From: Rhynchospora pubera
Taxonomy: Eukaryota; Streptophyta; Magnoliopsida; Poales; Cyperaceae
DNA: 64,000 bases
Reading direction: 5' to 3'
Assembly: GCA_028095005.1 (NCBI GenBank)
Contig: CM051459.1
Span: 316,946,513 to 317,010,512, forward strand
Shown: in pieces, positions 9,356 through 21,552 of the stretch
Layout: every line of letters starts with the position of its first letter
Numbering within the stretch: position 1 is the first letter of the stretch
Made by a program: the position numbers and the translations under genes
Notes under the pieces: generated by a model
Database searches by the model: none
What the model saw: the letters and a program-made list of their open reading frames with translations, nothing else
Told to the model about the DNA's origin: nothing

Positions 9356-12300
9356 AATCCACATAGCGCTATTGAACTGGCCGAAGCCGGGGGCCAACCG
9401 ACTCCAGAGAGTGATACAATATAATAAATCACACATATCAAGCACATCATATCATATCCAGTTATTCATTCACATCATTTCATTTTTTTCAGTCAGATCA
9501 TTCATAAGTCGGATTTATCAATAGCAACTGCATTTTTAAATATCTGACTGTTACTTTTCAAATTTCTCAAAACGGAAAACATGCATCTCAAAATGCAGTT
9601 TTATCAATATTTGAGCACTATCATTTAAAATGCCTGAATACGGTCATGCAGACAAACGAATTTTCGATATGCACATGAATAAAAAATATATTTACTTCAG
9701 CAAAGCACATAGTCACATAAAATAATAGACATTCAAACATAGCTTAATAGTCACTTAAACTTTAACAAAAATCCAACGTAATTCCGCACCTGGATAGTAG
9801 AAAGCCTAAATGTAGTTCCTCGATATTTCATGATGGTTCGGACGCTTGACGGCTACCATCTCTGGGCTGTTTTCCTTGACAGTATGCTAGGTTTGATAGT
9901 CACCTGTCAAGTGATTCTAGTTCGGTTTCCTAATAAAACAAGTGACTTTCTTACTAACCGTTAAATACTTAAAGTAACCTAATTATTGGCGGTTCTTGGA
10001 TTACCATACTAACAGTCTAGGTTAACCAGACTGGTTGAGATTTGGATGGCTAAGTTCGGATTATTTATTTAGAGAATTCTGTTTTAAAATATATTATTAA
10101 GTATTTTATCTTATTATTAATAATTGGTTTTGACTTTCCAGTCATTAAGAGTTTATATTTGTTTTTATTATATAAGTCATGAATTACATTTTAGATTGAA
10201 AATATTCACTTATTTATTATATAGTGTTTTTCCCAATATTCATTTAGTTGTGCTATATTTGATTTATTTCATTAATACTTAATTAATTAGTTTGCATTGC
10301 TTAATATTTATTAAATTATTTAGCTATTTGTTATATCGAGAAATTAAATCAGAAAATTATAATCCAAAATCAAGAAAACAATTGGAAATAGAAAATTAAA
10401 ATCGAAATTATTTGATTGGTTTGTTTGGGATCAGAAAGTCGGTGATTTGTGTCATTGTATCAGTTCTTGACTCACTCGGACTATTCTCATCATCTCCCGA
10501 AAAATCGAATCCCGCTTAACTAAAGGAATACCCGATTATTTCTAATGGCCTTTCCTTTAATTAATTATTTAGTTATTAAGCCCACAAAATTATTAACTTA
10601 ATCAAAGATTAAGTTTTTATAAAATAAATTCCAGCTTAAACTTTCGGCCCTAACCAGCAGAAATGGTCCAAGCCCATTTTTTTTTATTTTCCTCTTCTTC
10701 TGGCCCAGAAAGTCCAGGCCCACAGAAGCCAGCCTAAAATCGAATGGGGTCGAGCCAGGTCAATCTGACCCAGTTAACCTAAGCCAGCCGTAACGGGTCC
10801 GAATGGATCCGATAAGAAGGGGTCAGGAACCGACCCGATATCACAACAAATATTCCCCAAGGGCCCCTGAATCAAAATAATTTACAGTATAGTCCTTTTT
10901 CTTACAAATAGGCCCCTAGAAATTTACAAACAAGTCCCCAAAAAATTTTTTCTCTTACGAAACAAACCCTGTCTCTCGTCACAACGTACCAGTACGGTAC
11001 CAGAGGTACAACAGAGGTACCAAAGGCTGGTACCAAGCCTAGAACCCAATCGTAAAGCCTCACACAGGTCTCCTTATGCCCAACCAGTGAAACAATTCCA
11101 ATTTCATCCAATTTTACTGAATTAAGCTTGTAACAAAACACAGACACAGAAATTCAGGTCTCAACTTAGTTCCACTACTAAATTCATTGTTTTAGGGGTC
11201 AATTTACCTACTAGAGAGTAATCAAAGCATTCAAAACAAAGCATAATACCGTGCACAGACCAGAATTTCAAATTCTGAATTTTCTCCAAATTTCGGCCAA
11301 CAAATCGAGAAATCAAACTAAATCAAATCGATTACTAGACAAAGAGATGGATATACCTTGGATCTCTGGCAGCTACTCCCTCCCTCTCTTTTCCTTCGTT
11401 TCTCTCCTTTCTTTTCAAGGTGGAAACCCTAATCGCCCAGCCAACCAAAAATGGGAGAGAAGGTGAAGTATATATATAGCTAGTGGAGAGAGGAGAGGGT
11501 GAGGAAGAAGCCAACGGCAGAGATTCCTTTGGCTCGCATCTTGAAGCCACGTCAACTCACAGCCATCTCGAACGGATAAGAACAAAGGAGGCCAGCCAAT
11601 CAAAGGAGGGGGACTGGGTGGCGCGACGGGATTGGTTGATCACAACCCATCCCTTAAACATTTTCGAAGAAATTCCCTCGTCGGAGAAGAGAGGGATCGG
11701 ACGGATCGCGCGAGAGAAATGAAAAGAGGAGGAAAAAGGAGATGGTGGCAGCGTGATTTTGGGATTTTTATTAAAAATTGATCTTTGGGATTTTCTGTGG
11801 CAGAAACTTTGTAGCTAAGGATGCTGCAACTCATATAAATTAATATTTATTATTATTTCTATTAGAATTTGAGTTGTTTTAATTGTAAATTTTTGTATAC
11901 TCAAGCTTTGATTTTGCTAGAATCATGTACATTAATTGTGAATACTACACAAATTAATGGATCTCGATTTCGAATAAGTTTCCCTATAGTTATTCATTTA
12001 ATCGTTTTAGGATTGTTAGTGATAAAATTTTATTTACCTCAGTATTACTTTTAAAATTTACCTAACTAGTTCGATTGTACTGCGTTTGAAAAATCTAGGT
12101 TGTTACAATATAGAAGCACTGTAATGGTATTTTAGAGAAATATAGCGACATAATTTATTACTTGCTAATATAGAATCAGTAATACAAACATATCTTTGGC
12201 TTATAAACTCTGACTGACATGATATAATATTAAGTACAATGAAATTTGTCTATTGCAATAATGCATTGTAAAGTGTATGTCTTAAATTTAACTATCATAA

Positions 12301-13059
12301 CATGTATATAATGTAATATGATATTTAATTTTTAATTAAAAATATGTATATGATGTAATAAATAAGTATATTTGTCAAGCTTCTAAATTTCTGCGAAATA
12401 ACGGCGAAATAACAGAAATAGCGGTATTTTATGTCAAACCGCATGAACGTTATAGTCTTAATTGAGAAAATGACGTAACGCGTTATTTCAGTTATTTCGG
12501 CGATATAACGCGTTATTTCAGTTATTTCGGCGAAATAACAAGCTGTTATTGCTACTATTGTTAAATTGTGTATTCAATATTGAACTATTGTTAAATTGGT
12601 ACAAGCTGCTATTGCTACTCAATATTGGTACACTGCAGTATATTGAATTTGATATGGTCGTATGCTATTTGTATGGAGTATTGGAGAAGTATAAACATAT
12701 AAATTGATAGTTACAGAATTGTTATGTGTCAAACTTTGAAAAAACACTACACCGTTATTTTGCCGTTATAACATCGAAATAACACCGAAATAACATGGGG
12801 ACCTAGACCGTCATACCGAAAAAACCGAAATTTAAAAGCTTGATATTTGTACATGCCCGTTATGATCCCATAACGGCCGCTAAATGACCGCTATCCGCTA
12901 TGGCATGAGGTTGTTCGCTACCAATCCGCTATCCGCTATTTAAACCTTTGCATAAATCTGAGATTTTGCATTTGAAATCCTTAAGGGATCATTTCAATAA
13001 ATTTCAGATTTTGCTGTTTTCTGGTATTCTGGGTTGACTCTTTTGTGTTAAACTCAGTG

Positions 13060-13179
13060 TTTCTATGGGCTGACTCATCTTTCTAAGGCTGGAATAATTA
13101 ACTGCTTAGATGAAAGGATGTGTGTAACTTGATGTTGCTTGCTCAGGAATATGCCTATCTTTAAAGCTTAGAAATAGAG
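13060..13179 (+). pseudogene. F-box copy A, exon 2 relic
   Basis: Similar to exon 2 of copies B (42366-42527) and C (45345-45507): the GTGTGTAAC..TGTTGCTTGCTCAGGAATATG core and the donor AGAG/GTTTC are recognisable. The 5' half is divergent and the frame is broken. Intron 2 begins at 13180. Confidence 0.7.
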
Positions 13180-13265
13180 GTTTCAAAATTTCTTACTTTA
13201 TTGTTATTATCTTTGGTATAATGCCTTCTAATTTGAATTTAAAACATTTACACTTGCTTATAGAT

Positions 13266-14007
13266 TGTTCCTTGACTGAACTTTGTCCTTTATCCAATAG
13301 TGACTCCTTTTTTATTTATAATAACATGGTCAGTAAGCACATAGTCAAGTCAATAGTTACAAGCCTGATTCCATCTCATGTAATTAATTTAATGAAAGCA
13401 ATGATAGGGCTCAGGTTTATGGGAATGTGAATAATAAGGTATGAGGAATGGGAATCAGAATGCTGGATGCATAAGAGGAACAATTTGGTTAGTTAGAGAC
13501 CAAACAATTTAGTTGGAAAGAACTACAATTTTTAGAACCAAAATATAATGTGACTTGGAACTTAAACACACGTAATGCAATAAGATTATGGTATCATTAT
13601 TGTGCTTGTAAAGTATCACCTACTGTCAATAAATAATTAATAAGGATTTGAGGATTTGTCAAAATTCATTTTGTCTACTAGAAACTAGACTACATGTTAG
13701 TTCAACAGCAAAAATGTTAAGTTAATAATTTATTGGATTTTAATGTCTCTAAGCTAATATGTCATGTGATTAAGAAGTTAAAAAATTTTGTAATAAAACC
13801 TCTTCTACATCTATTAAATAATCACTTGGAAGATTCATCTTCAACAAGGTGTTTCTTTCTGCCCACTTGAAAGCTATTTGTCTTAAAAAAAAATTTAAAT
13901 TACTGTCAATACAATCTTAAATCAAAAGAATAATTATGATCTTGTTGCTCTCATCCTCGACATTGAAGTGCTCTACTGTATCCTGTTCAAGTTTTTTTAG
14001 ATCCATT
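13266..14007 (+). repeat. Intron 2 segment of F-box copy A, first of two direct copies
   Basis: About 740 bases from TTGACTGAACTTTGTCC to TTTTTTTAGATCCATT recur at 20568-21275 with roughly 90-95% identity by eye; small indels differ (for example, a TTTTATTATATATTAATATG stretch is present only in the second copy). The duplicate arms enclose the retroelement debris at 14008-20557. This is much longer than any TSD, so it is a segmental duplication. Confidence 0.8.
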
Positions 14008-15290
14008 TGTTAGAGATATATCTTAGAAGTCAATTTTATTAGGCTACTTCTATAGTTTATGTTATTGATGACTTTAGATAATTTGTTCTTTGATTTATTC
14101 GTTGACAGTTCATTCAGGTTGATGATCTGAATTATAGATCACTGTTATTCATTTAGTAGTAAATGACAACGATAAATCTAAAAGTCCATAATCTTGATAA
14201 TTAACAAAGGACATTAATTATCAATAATATAGTATGCAAGTTAAGTGATGATTAAGTTCTATAAATCATAGGTTAAGAGTAACCAACTTGATTGCATATG
14301 TATATGTTATAGAACATAGTACAGGACTGGACCCCACGAAATAAATATATGGATTGTGTTACGTGTCATTATTTATTTCGTTATGATTTTGGTTCTAAGT
14401 TTGAGATGATTATCTTTTTCATATGAGGATAAATGCTATAAATCATGTCTACCGCTGATTCCTGATAAAGGCTGCTATACGGACTTGATTTAAGTATTCT
14501 TGAATTGTGCGGGGAAAAGCTAATTATCAAGAAAACCGTATGTCCCTCATTAATTCACTTAGTGAGTGACGATATCTGTTTGGGCCCCTTGATGGAGATA
14601 GATTGTTTGCTAGCAACTGATACAATTATCTCTAGATCAAGAACCGTATAATCTGCAAGAATGACACGTTCCTATCTTGGATTATACGATGATATCATGT
14701 GACATAAGAATCAAAATAGAGAAACATAATTGTTCTCTTATGCAATATTGAAATTTTGTAGCTGTACACTATTTATGCGAATTGAGAATCATAACGTGTT
14801 GCTAGATACCGCTTATGATTATTGGAATTAAATAAGCGATTTAATTCCATGTCCAACATAGAATAAATCCTCAAAGGGTCACACATAATAAGGTGTTTAA
14901 CCACACGTGCATTAATTATTTATTTGCAACAATTGGTTTTGCAAAATATGATAAGTTGATTAATTAATCGTATACCGTCATGGACCGTTATGATTAATTA
15001 AGTCAAATAGATCATATAGAAATAATTTAATGCATTGACTAATTCCATATTAATTATTAAATAGTTAATAATTAATTATAATCAACACATTTAATTATTT
15101 GAGCTAATTGGACTTTAAATTAATTAGTTAATTTAATGTCCAATTGAAAGTGCAATTAAATGGAAGAGTAATGGGCTCAACTAAACTTGAGGAACAACCC
15201 AAACAAGGAGTTGGTAGGTGCGGCTAGGGTAAGGGGCAAACTTGTCCAATCAAGAAGTTTGGATGAAAGCTAGGTTGAGTAGCCTATATA
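14008..15290 (+). mobile_element. LTR-like sequence, possibly Copia Angela/Tork type, truncated
   Basis: The break from F-box intron sequence falls exactly at TGTTAGAGATATATC, where the duplicate at 21275 continues with host sequence instead. The start resembles Angela/Tork-group LTRs, which open TGTTGGAAATATG. A TATA-like CCTATATATG lies at about 15282. The 3' end, a TSD and any gag-pol could not be found, so the right boundary is approximate. Confidence 0.5.
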
Positions 15291-17990
15291 TGTTTGACCC
15301 CAAAATATGGCGATAAATTCACAACATCAATGAATAATTTCATGACAAATAAATGTGAAGAATTTAGAAAATTCAAAGAAAATATTAAATGGACCCCAAA
15401 ATTTATAGAAAAATATCCAAAAATCCAGGAGACCATGATAAAATTTATCATGCATAGAAAGTACCGAAAGAATTTACAAAGACTCCATTTTATGTAAAGA
15501 AGTCCTCGATTTTGTAGAAAATAAATAAAATGTTAAAATAGGTGATTTTAGGAAAATATAGGTACCACTGGATTCTACATATTTTTCTGAATGTTGAGAT
15601 AAAATTTTATGGAAAGATTCTAATGGAAAGACCTTTAAATAATTTTTCTAGGATTAGCAGTATATGAAAATTAATTCAAAGAAGGAATGGAGGCCTGCAG
15701 CATAATAGAAAATGGAGGGGAAAAGAGGCGCTACTCTTTTCTATCTCATTTAACCTGACTGGTGGGACCCAGCCAAGGGGTTCATCTCCTCCAACTAAAC
15801 AGAAGAGGAATCAAAGATAAGAAAGAAGAGAGGCGCGTTCGTAACTGCCTGGTCAACACTTCGACATCCTCCTTGACCACCCAATCAAACCTCCCAGTGT
15901 GACACAAAGAAGACCGTTGAGTCGAAGACACAGAAGATCAAGGAGCGAGTTCAAACCGTATCCGATGCGATGTAACGACCTTGGTCAAATCTCCTCACGC
16001 TTCCTGTTGACCAGCCAGAGAAAGCACAAAGTTAGCTCCTCTCAGCCCTCCGATCAATTGACGATCCGTGTGCCTCCCAATTGACAGCTGAGATGCAGCA
16101 AGATCCCAAGCCATTTGAAGAAGCAACCCGGCCTTGAGGCCTATATATACCCCACTGCAAGATTGAAGAAGCGACCTTCCGACACACTGATGATTTTCAT
16201 TCTCCACCTCTCCACAACTTCTTCTTCTCCAAAGAATAAAGCTTAGGATTAGAACATACTTACACACACACACTAGTACCAGGGTTAGGCTAGGTTAGCA
16301 TTTCGTCAAACAGTTCATAGGCGTAGTGAAAAAGAGAAATTAGAAGAGAAGGAAAGAGCAGATCCTGTAATTGAAGGAAGGTAAGCCTCGTGATTGCTAG
16401 GTATGTAATGAAGAATTGTGATTTCTTGATTGAAAGTCGATTTTGATTTGAAGCTGAAATTGTTTGCTTGATTTCGTTTCTTCTCTGATTCTGTGTTAAA
16501 GAGTAGCTAAATCGCTGCATTTCTCTTTGGACGTCCTTGACCTTGCTTTAAAGTTTGATTATTGTATTATATGATCTCCTCTCTCCCTCTAACTTTCTTG
16601 ATCGGATCTAACTGCGCCCAGCGCATGAAGGTCTTGATCAAGTACCTCAAAATTCCCATCAGCCTTCTATCAGATCTGTTGCAATGAAAGTAGATCACTC
16701 AATTGTGTCTTTGATTGCGCACAGCGTATGAGAAGTGCAAGAGAGCGTTTGTAATTATCAATTGTCAAGAAAAAGTTTAATCTTGGTTTGGTTCATGTGA
16801 TACTAGTATTGATTAAGGTAGTAAGCCTGATTCCAGGGAAAACAAATGCTTGAGAATAGTGCTCTGATGGATAAATTTAGATACCCCTCTGTCATCCTTT
16901 ATGATAAACAGATTAAAATTTTGAATTTGATGTTTTGATGTTTATTTCCTTATGGTCTAAGAGGTTAAGATTGAAGTTGAGTTTTAATTGCGCCCGGCGC
17001 ATGAGAAATCTCAATTAAATCACCATAATCAATGGTAAGTAGGGTGCATTGATGCCTCAGTTGTACTCAGATTGCGCACAGCGCATGAAGAGTTCGATTG
17101 AGATGAACTTGTCTAAGATCGCTCCTTAGCACTGGCTTTGGAGCCCTTATGCAAGTAGTGTTGCTTTGATTGAGCACATGATGGGCATTGTCAGTCATGC
17201 TCGTGATATGCTTAATTAAGTATACACTAAGTTACTTTATACTCTCTCCAAATTAGAATGCAAGGTGTATATGGGTGATAATAGCAAAGTAAAGGACCTG
17301 CTTGTAAATATAAGACCTGGACCCATGGAAATGATAAATGATTCAGTGAATAGGATTATAAGGATGTCCCTTTGCAATATCTAAATCAAGAACAAATTAG
17401 GTGGGCTTTATGTAGTAGTTCTATGCTTTTCCAGATTGTACAGACTAATGACATAATCATCAAAAAGTGAAGGATTGAAATGAAGCTACTTTTCAAAGCT
17501 ATGGTTGCTGGCCTTGCTTTGTATTGTCCTTGTAAAAAAATAGTTATTACCTCTGTATATAAGTCATGCAATTCTAGAAAAGATTAGGGATCATAATGAA
17601 AATATTGATAACAGGTGACATATGTGAATGACCTTGGTTCCTGGTGTTGACCTGATATTTAACGTTGTTTGAGAATGAAGTTTTACAATAAAATGAAATG
17701 TAAGGATTTATTGGCAAAAGTGAATAGGTCTCTGATGAGGTAATGAGACTGTGGTTTCTTTTCCTTTGTAACCAGTCTATTTGAACCTGTTTTGAATAAC
17801 CAAAGTTTCTTAACAATAGAACAAACTTGCAATTGATGTGGTGATTCAGTTTTCTGGTCTTTACTACTGTCGTCCAACAAAAATGTGGTTTGTAACCAAT
17901 AAATATTAGTTTAATGAAAATGCTAAAATGCTTAATTTCATGTACCATTCGAATAATGTACATTAAAGGAAAATCAATTTCACTTAGTAC
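15291..17990. other. Unassigned repeat-derived sequence with a promoter-like block and four GCGC-rich motifs
   Basis: No convincing coding region. A TATA-like CCTATATATACCCC at about 16140 is preceded by about 300 bases of moderately GC-rich sequence and followed by pyrimidine-rich leader, like an LTR promoter. Between 16611 and 17090 the motif TGCGCMCAGCGCATGA occurs four times (about 16611, 16713, 16985, 17070). The rest is AT-rich and unrecognised. It is probably retrotransposon leader sequence of unknown type. Confidence 0.4.
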
Positions 17991-18407
17991 AATTGTGAGT
18001 CCTGTGAACTAGATTAAACCAACCATAGTTTCATGCATTTGACCATATATAATTTCAATAACAAGAATGTAAAGTGATATGTTGACCGAGGTCTTCATTA
18101 GTTTGAGTTTGTAAAAGAAGCGATAATTAAAGAGATTGGCAGCGGCAAATGCATACACGAAAAATTGAATAACAAGGTTTATATAACCACTGATCAATAG
18201 ATTCCCGTTACCTGTACTCATCAAACCAAACAAATGTAAAGTAGACTTAGTCTGTGAACCCTTTCTTTTCTTCTCCGTTGTGACAAACAATTTCTCTCTG
18301 GTACCACATATAACTTCAGTACTGGTCAACACCAGATCTACCGTACCACTGTAACCACATAGCCTCCTTACAAAATTAGAGCAACGCAACTTCAATTGAA
18401 CATACCC

Positions 18408-20129
18408 TCAAGCTCTCCTCTTCACCGTACCCCATATATCTGAATGAATAATTTGAAAAGGACCCGTAGTTTTTGTAGTACTAACAGGAAACGGAAGCGT
18501 TTTACTTTTACTTAAAGAACATGTTGAACAATGACTAGGAGAAATGCTTTTATGAGAAAGTAAACCGTTTGCAAACATATAAGACAAACAACCGGAATTC
18601 AAATGACCTAATCTACGATGCCACAAAGTCCAAGAATCATTTGTAGGAGAAGCAACGAGAGCAGAACCAATCAAGCCAGGGGTTTGTATAGTCGCAACCG
18701 GAAAAAGTCTACCATCTTTATGCGCCATCTTGAGCATCTTCCCAGTGACCTGATTCTGTATCATACATCCAGACGGTGTAAAATGCACATGATAATTATT
18801 ATCCACAAGTTGGCCAACCGAAATTAAATTAGTCGATAATTGTGGTACCAACAAAACATCTTGTAACACCATATTATTGACACAAGCATTCCCAACCCCA
18901 GTAATTTGTAAATCAGTTCCATCCGCTGTTGAAATTCTATCCTTACTGGTACAGGGAGTAACATGCAAAAAATTGGTTGATCTGCCAGACATATGATTGG
19001 ATGCTCCAGAGTCTACATACCATTTGGAAGAATGTATACCTGAAATACCCATTGAAGACAAGGCAGATTGGATACCGGATTGAATCATCTGTTGTATGAT
19101 ATCGGGAGTAAGAGCAGGCGAACCAGAAGAGGAGCCTTGTGGACTCGCCTGTTGACCAGGTGTGACGCCAGGGACTTGTGACGCGGCAGATAGAAAGACG
19201 GAAGCACCATGCTGTGGCGCGCCAGAGAGGCTTACGGAATTGGGCAGAGAAACTCCAGTGGCGCCATGTTGAACAAAGGTGCTTTGCTGACCACGATTTT
19301 GCGGGCGACGACGGCACTCCGTGATTATGTGTCCATCTTTCTTACAGTACTTGCAAAACTTCTTCTTGCAATTTTTGGCAATATGACCAAACTCATTGCA
19401 TGAGTAGCACTTGACATCCGACCCAGTTTTAGAATTTTGACCACGAGCCACAAAGGCCAGATTATTAGAATCAACAACAGCTTCAAGATTGGACCTTGTG
19501 GTCATAGTTTGTTCCTCGCGCACTAGCTCTTGAAAACACTCGGTTAAGGAAGGTGCAGGTGATCGTCCCATAAGTTGCTTCCTCAAGGACTCGAATTCAG
19601 GTCTAAGCTTCATAAGAAATTGATCACGCATATTTTTCTCCTACAATTCCTGAACAGCAATTAAGGCATTAACTGGAACTTTGGAGTACAAAATAGAATT
19701 GTATTCAATCCACAGGGTCATGAAACCAGAATAATATTCCTGAATGCTTTTATGCCCTTGGGTATAATCATGAATTTCCAAATCTAATTGAAATTTTTTG
19801 GCCTCAGTTGCATGAAGGTACAGAGTCTCTAAGTAATTCCACATAGCAGATGCAGTTAAATAAGGTCTCAAGTTGATGCTAATATGTGGTTCAACAGAAC
19901 CAATGATCCAACACATGACTCTGGAATTTTCACAGATCCACTTCTTCAAACCAGTTTTGTCTTCATTGCCATCTTTATCTGTAACAACTTTCGGCATCTT
20001 TTCACTACCATCGACATAGCTCCATAATTCTTGACCTTGAATAAAACACCTAAGATGAAATTCCCACAAACCATAATTGGACCCATTCAAACAAACAGGA
20101 ATAACAGCATGCTTAGAACTAGATTCCAT
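18408..20129 (-). pseudogene. Copia gag-protease-integrase fragment, one internal stop
   Basis: From ATG at 20129: a UBN2/gag-type N-terminus (LNGSNYGLWEFHLR, LWSYVDG). An in-frame TAG at 19641-19643 follows, and the same frame reopens at 19631. Next come a CCHC zinc knuckle (CYSCNEFGHIAKNC) and a second Cys/His cluster (CKYCKKDGHIITEC), then aspartic protease (WYVDSGASNHM) and the GAG-pre-integrase region (LWHRRLGHLN, HCSTCSLSKS), ending just after HSDIWGT. The intact polyprotein would assemble cytoplasmic particles and self-cleave. The stop is consistent with CAG to TAG. Confidence 0.88.
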
Positions 20130-20217
20130 GAGAAATTACAATAAGAACTTGAGAAGAGATGGAGAAAGAATAGAAGAATATCACTAAAAAATTTCTGGAA
20201 ACTGCAATTAGAAACAC

Positions 20218-20233
20218 AACCGCTCTGATACCA
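20218..20233 (-). other. Copia primer-binding site (initiator tRNA-Met)
   Basis: The minus strand reads TGGTATCAGAGCGGTT directly after the LTR end GTTTGTCA. This is the usual plant Copia PBS complementary to the 3' end of initiator tRNA-Met. Confidence 0.9.
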
Positions 20234-20557
20234 TGACAAACTTTGAGAAATCAAGAAACTTAGAATAATAATTTGGCTTTTGAATAAACTCTCCTTTTCT
20301 TAAATTGATTGTTCTGTACAACTTGCGTCCCTTTATACAGACCTCTTCATCTCAATATAGAAACAAACTTTTATACCATAAACCACTATTTCCTATACAA
20401 CATGACTCTTTCTAAATATAACACAAATTGCTTAATAATGAAACTTTCCTAAATAACTATTTCTGCCCTGAAACAATATCTTGCGATATCTGCCCTGAAT
20501 CCAAATCTTTTACATCTTTCGGTGAACTTTGATGTTGATAAATTATATCTTGACACA
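20234..20557 (-). repeat. 5' LTR of the Copia remnant
   Basis: A 324-base block starting TGTGTCAAGATA and ending AAGTTTGTCA on the minus strand, bounded by the PBS. A TATA-like GGTATAAAAG lies at about 20366-20377 on the minus strand. The partner 3' LTR was not found. Confidence 0.82.
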
Positions 20558-20567
20558 TTAGAGGTTC

Positions 20568-21275
20568 TTTGACTGAACTTTGTCCTTTATCCAATAGTGC
20601 CCGTCTAGCACAGATACCACACACATTGGTAATAAGGTTTATGGGAATGTGAATAATAAGGTATGAGGAATGGTAATCAGAATGCAGGATGCACAAGAGG
20701 AACAATTTGGTTAGTTAGAGACCAAACAATTGAGTTGGAAAGAACTACAATTTTTGGAACCAAAATATAATGTGACTTGGAACTTAATTACACATAATGC
20801 AATAAGATTATGGTATCATTATTGTGCTCGTAAAGTATTACCTGCTGTCAATAAGTAATTAATGAGGATTAGAGGATTATTTTTATTATATATTAATATG
20901 ACAATTAGTAGAGGAGTTGACAAAATTCATGTCGTCTACCAGAAACTAGACTACATGTTAGTTCAACAGCAAAAATGTTACGATAATAAATGTTGGATTT
21001 TAACGTCTCTAAGCCATATGTCACATGATTAAGAAGTTACAAATTTTGGTAACAAAACCTCTACTACATCTATTGAATAATCACTTGGAAGATTCTTCTT
21101 CAACAGGTGTCTCTTTCAATATTTCTACCACTTGAAAGCCATTTGTCTTTAAACAAAATGCAAATTGCAGTCAATACAATCTTAAATCAAAAGAATAATT
21201 ATGATCTTGTTGCTCTCATCCTCGACATTGAAGTGCTCTACTCTACTGTATCCTGTTCAAGGTTTTTTAGATCCA
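20568..21275 (+). repeat. Intron 2 segment of F-box copy A, second direct copy
   Basis: Second arm of the duplication described at 13266-14007. It continues without interruption into the FBD exon, so it is the arm still joined to exon 3. Confidence 0.8.
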
Positions 21276-21303
21276 TTGTCATGTATTAAACTTATTAATG
21301 CAA

Positions 21304-21552
21304 TGTCTTGACCCCCAAGTAGTGCTGGAAGGGCTGAATGAGCCAGATGCATTTAAAATTAATGAATTCATCAAGAAGGAAAAAGAGATCAGCTGCCTTG
21401 AACAAAGTTTGACCTCGCTTAAAGTCTCTGTGATCAAATCAATCTACATCGTAGTGATGGGGATGATGTGTTTTATCATGTTGAATGCTAATGTGCTTAA
21501 ACTGGTTGAGTTTATATATTGGAAGGATAACGTGGAACCAACTAGAACCTAG
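21304..21552 (+). pseudogene. F-box copy A, exon 3 (FBD domain) relic
   Basis: The frame encodes an FBD-type C-terminus (ISCLEQSL, VVMGMMCFIMLNANVLKLVE) like copies B and C and stops at 21550-21552. The splice acceptor that reads GCAG in copies B and C is GCAA here (21300-21303), so this exon would not be joined normally even without the retroelements upstream. Confidence 0.8.

Larger units (their letters stand above)
7176..12107 (-). mobile_element. Solo LTR of a Gypsy (Tekay-like) retrotransposon, minus strand
   Basis: On the minus strand it starts TGTAACAACCTAG and ends GGGCTGTGACA, and it is flanked by the 5-base TSD ATATA (7171-7175 and 12108-12112). There are no gag-pol remnants, no primer-binding site and no duplicated termini, so it reads as one very long LTR of about 3.6 kb plus a nested 1.3-kb insertion. 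A TATA-like TATATATATA at about 11469-11479 reads on the minus strand and is followed by pyrimidine-rich leader sequence, as in an LTR promoter. The assignment to the Tekay/Del group rests on the TGTAACAACC start and LTR length, so it is tentative. Confidence 0.78.
6979..12950. mobile_element. hAT-type non-autonomous element in intron 1 of F-box copy A, hosting further insertions
   Basis: Flanked by an exact 8-base TSD, CATAAATC (6971-6978 and 12951-12958), the size typical of hAT. Termini are CAGTGATTTAAATAGC on the left and CAAAGGTTTAAATAGC (reversed) on the right, with subterminal CCGCTAT/ATAGCGG and TTATTTCGGCG-type repeats at 12390-12940. Joining the flanks at one TSD restores sequence colinear with F-box copy B across the exon 1 donor. 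Without its nested 4.9-kb LTR insertion the element is about 1.03 kb and encodes no transposase. Confidence 0.87.
18408..20557 (-). mobile_element. Copia retrotransposon remnant, 5' LTR to integrase N-terminus
   Basis: Minus-strand order: LTR (20234-20557), PBS (20218-20233), gag, protease, start of integrase, then loss of recognisable sequence after the HSDIWGT motif near 18420. No reverse transcriptase, RNase H or 3' LTR was found in the window, so more than half of the element is missing. The 5' LTR abuts the second copy of the F-box intron segment. Confidence 0.88.

Noticed and set aside
9128..9450. Minus-strand ORFs of 63-105 aa with repeated SACPGLG / SLCLPRV segments
   Set aside because: They arise from the CCCTAACCCTGGGCAAGCAG tandem repeat inside an LTR; the periodic peptide reflects the DNA repeat.
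14003..14012. CCATT as TSD of the LTR-like sequence at 14008
   Set aside because: No second CCATT follows a CA terminus before 20557; the host sequence resumes only in the duplicated arm.
15294..16520. Several ORFs of 60-90 aa in the retroelement-derived stretch
   Set aside because: No domain, no codon pattern and no homologue recognised; they are consistent with chance frames in AT-rich DNA.
18009..18395. Minus-strand ORF of 128 aa downstream of the Copia fragment, considered as the Copia 3' end
   Set aside because: No RT, RNase H or LTR similarity could be seen, and its sequence does not match the 5' LTR at 20234-20557.
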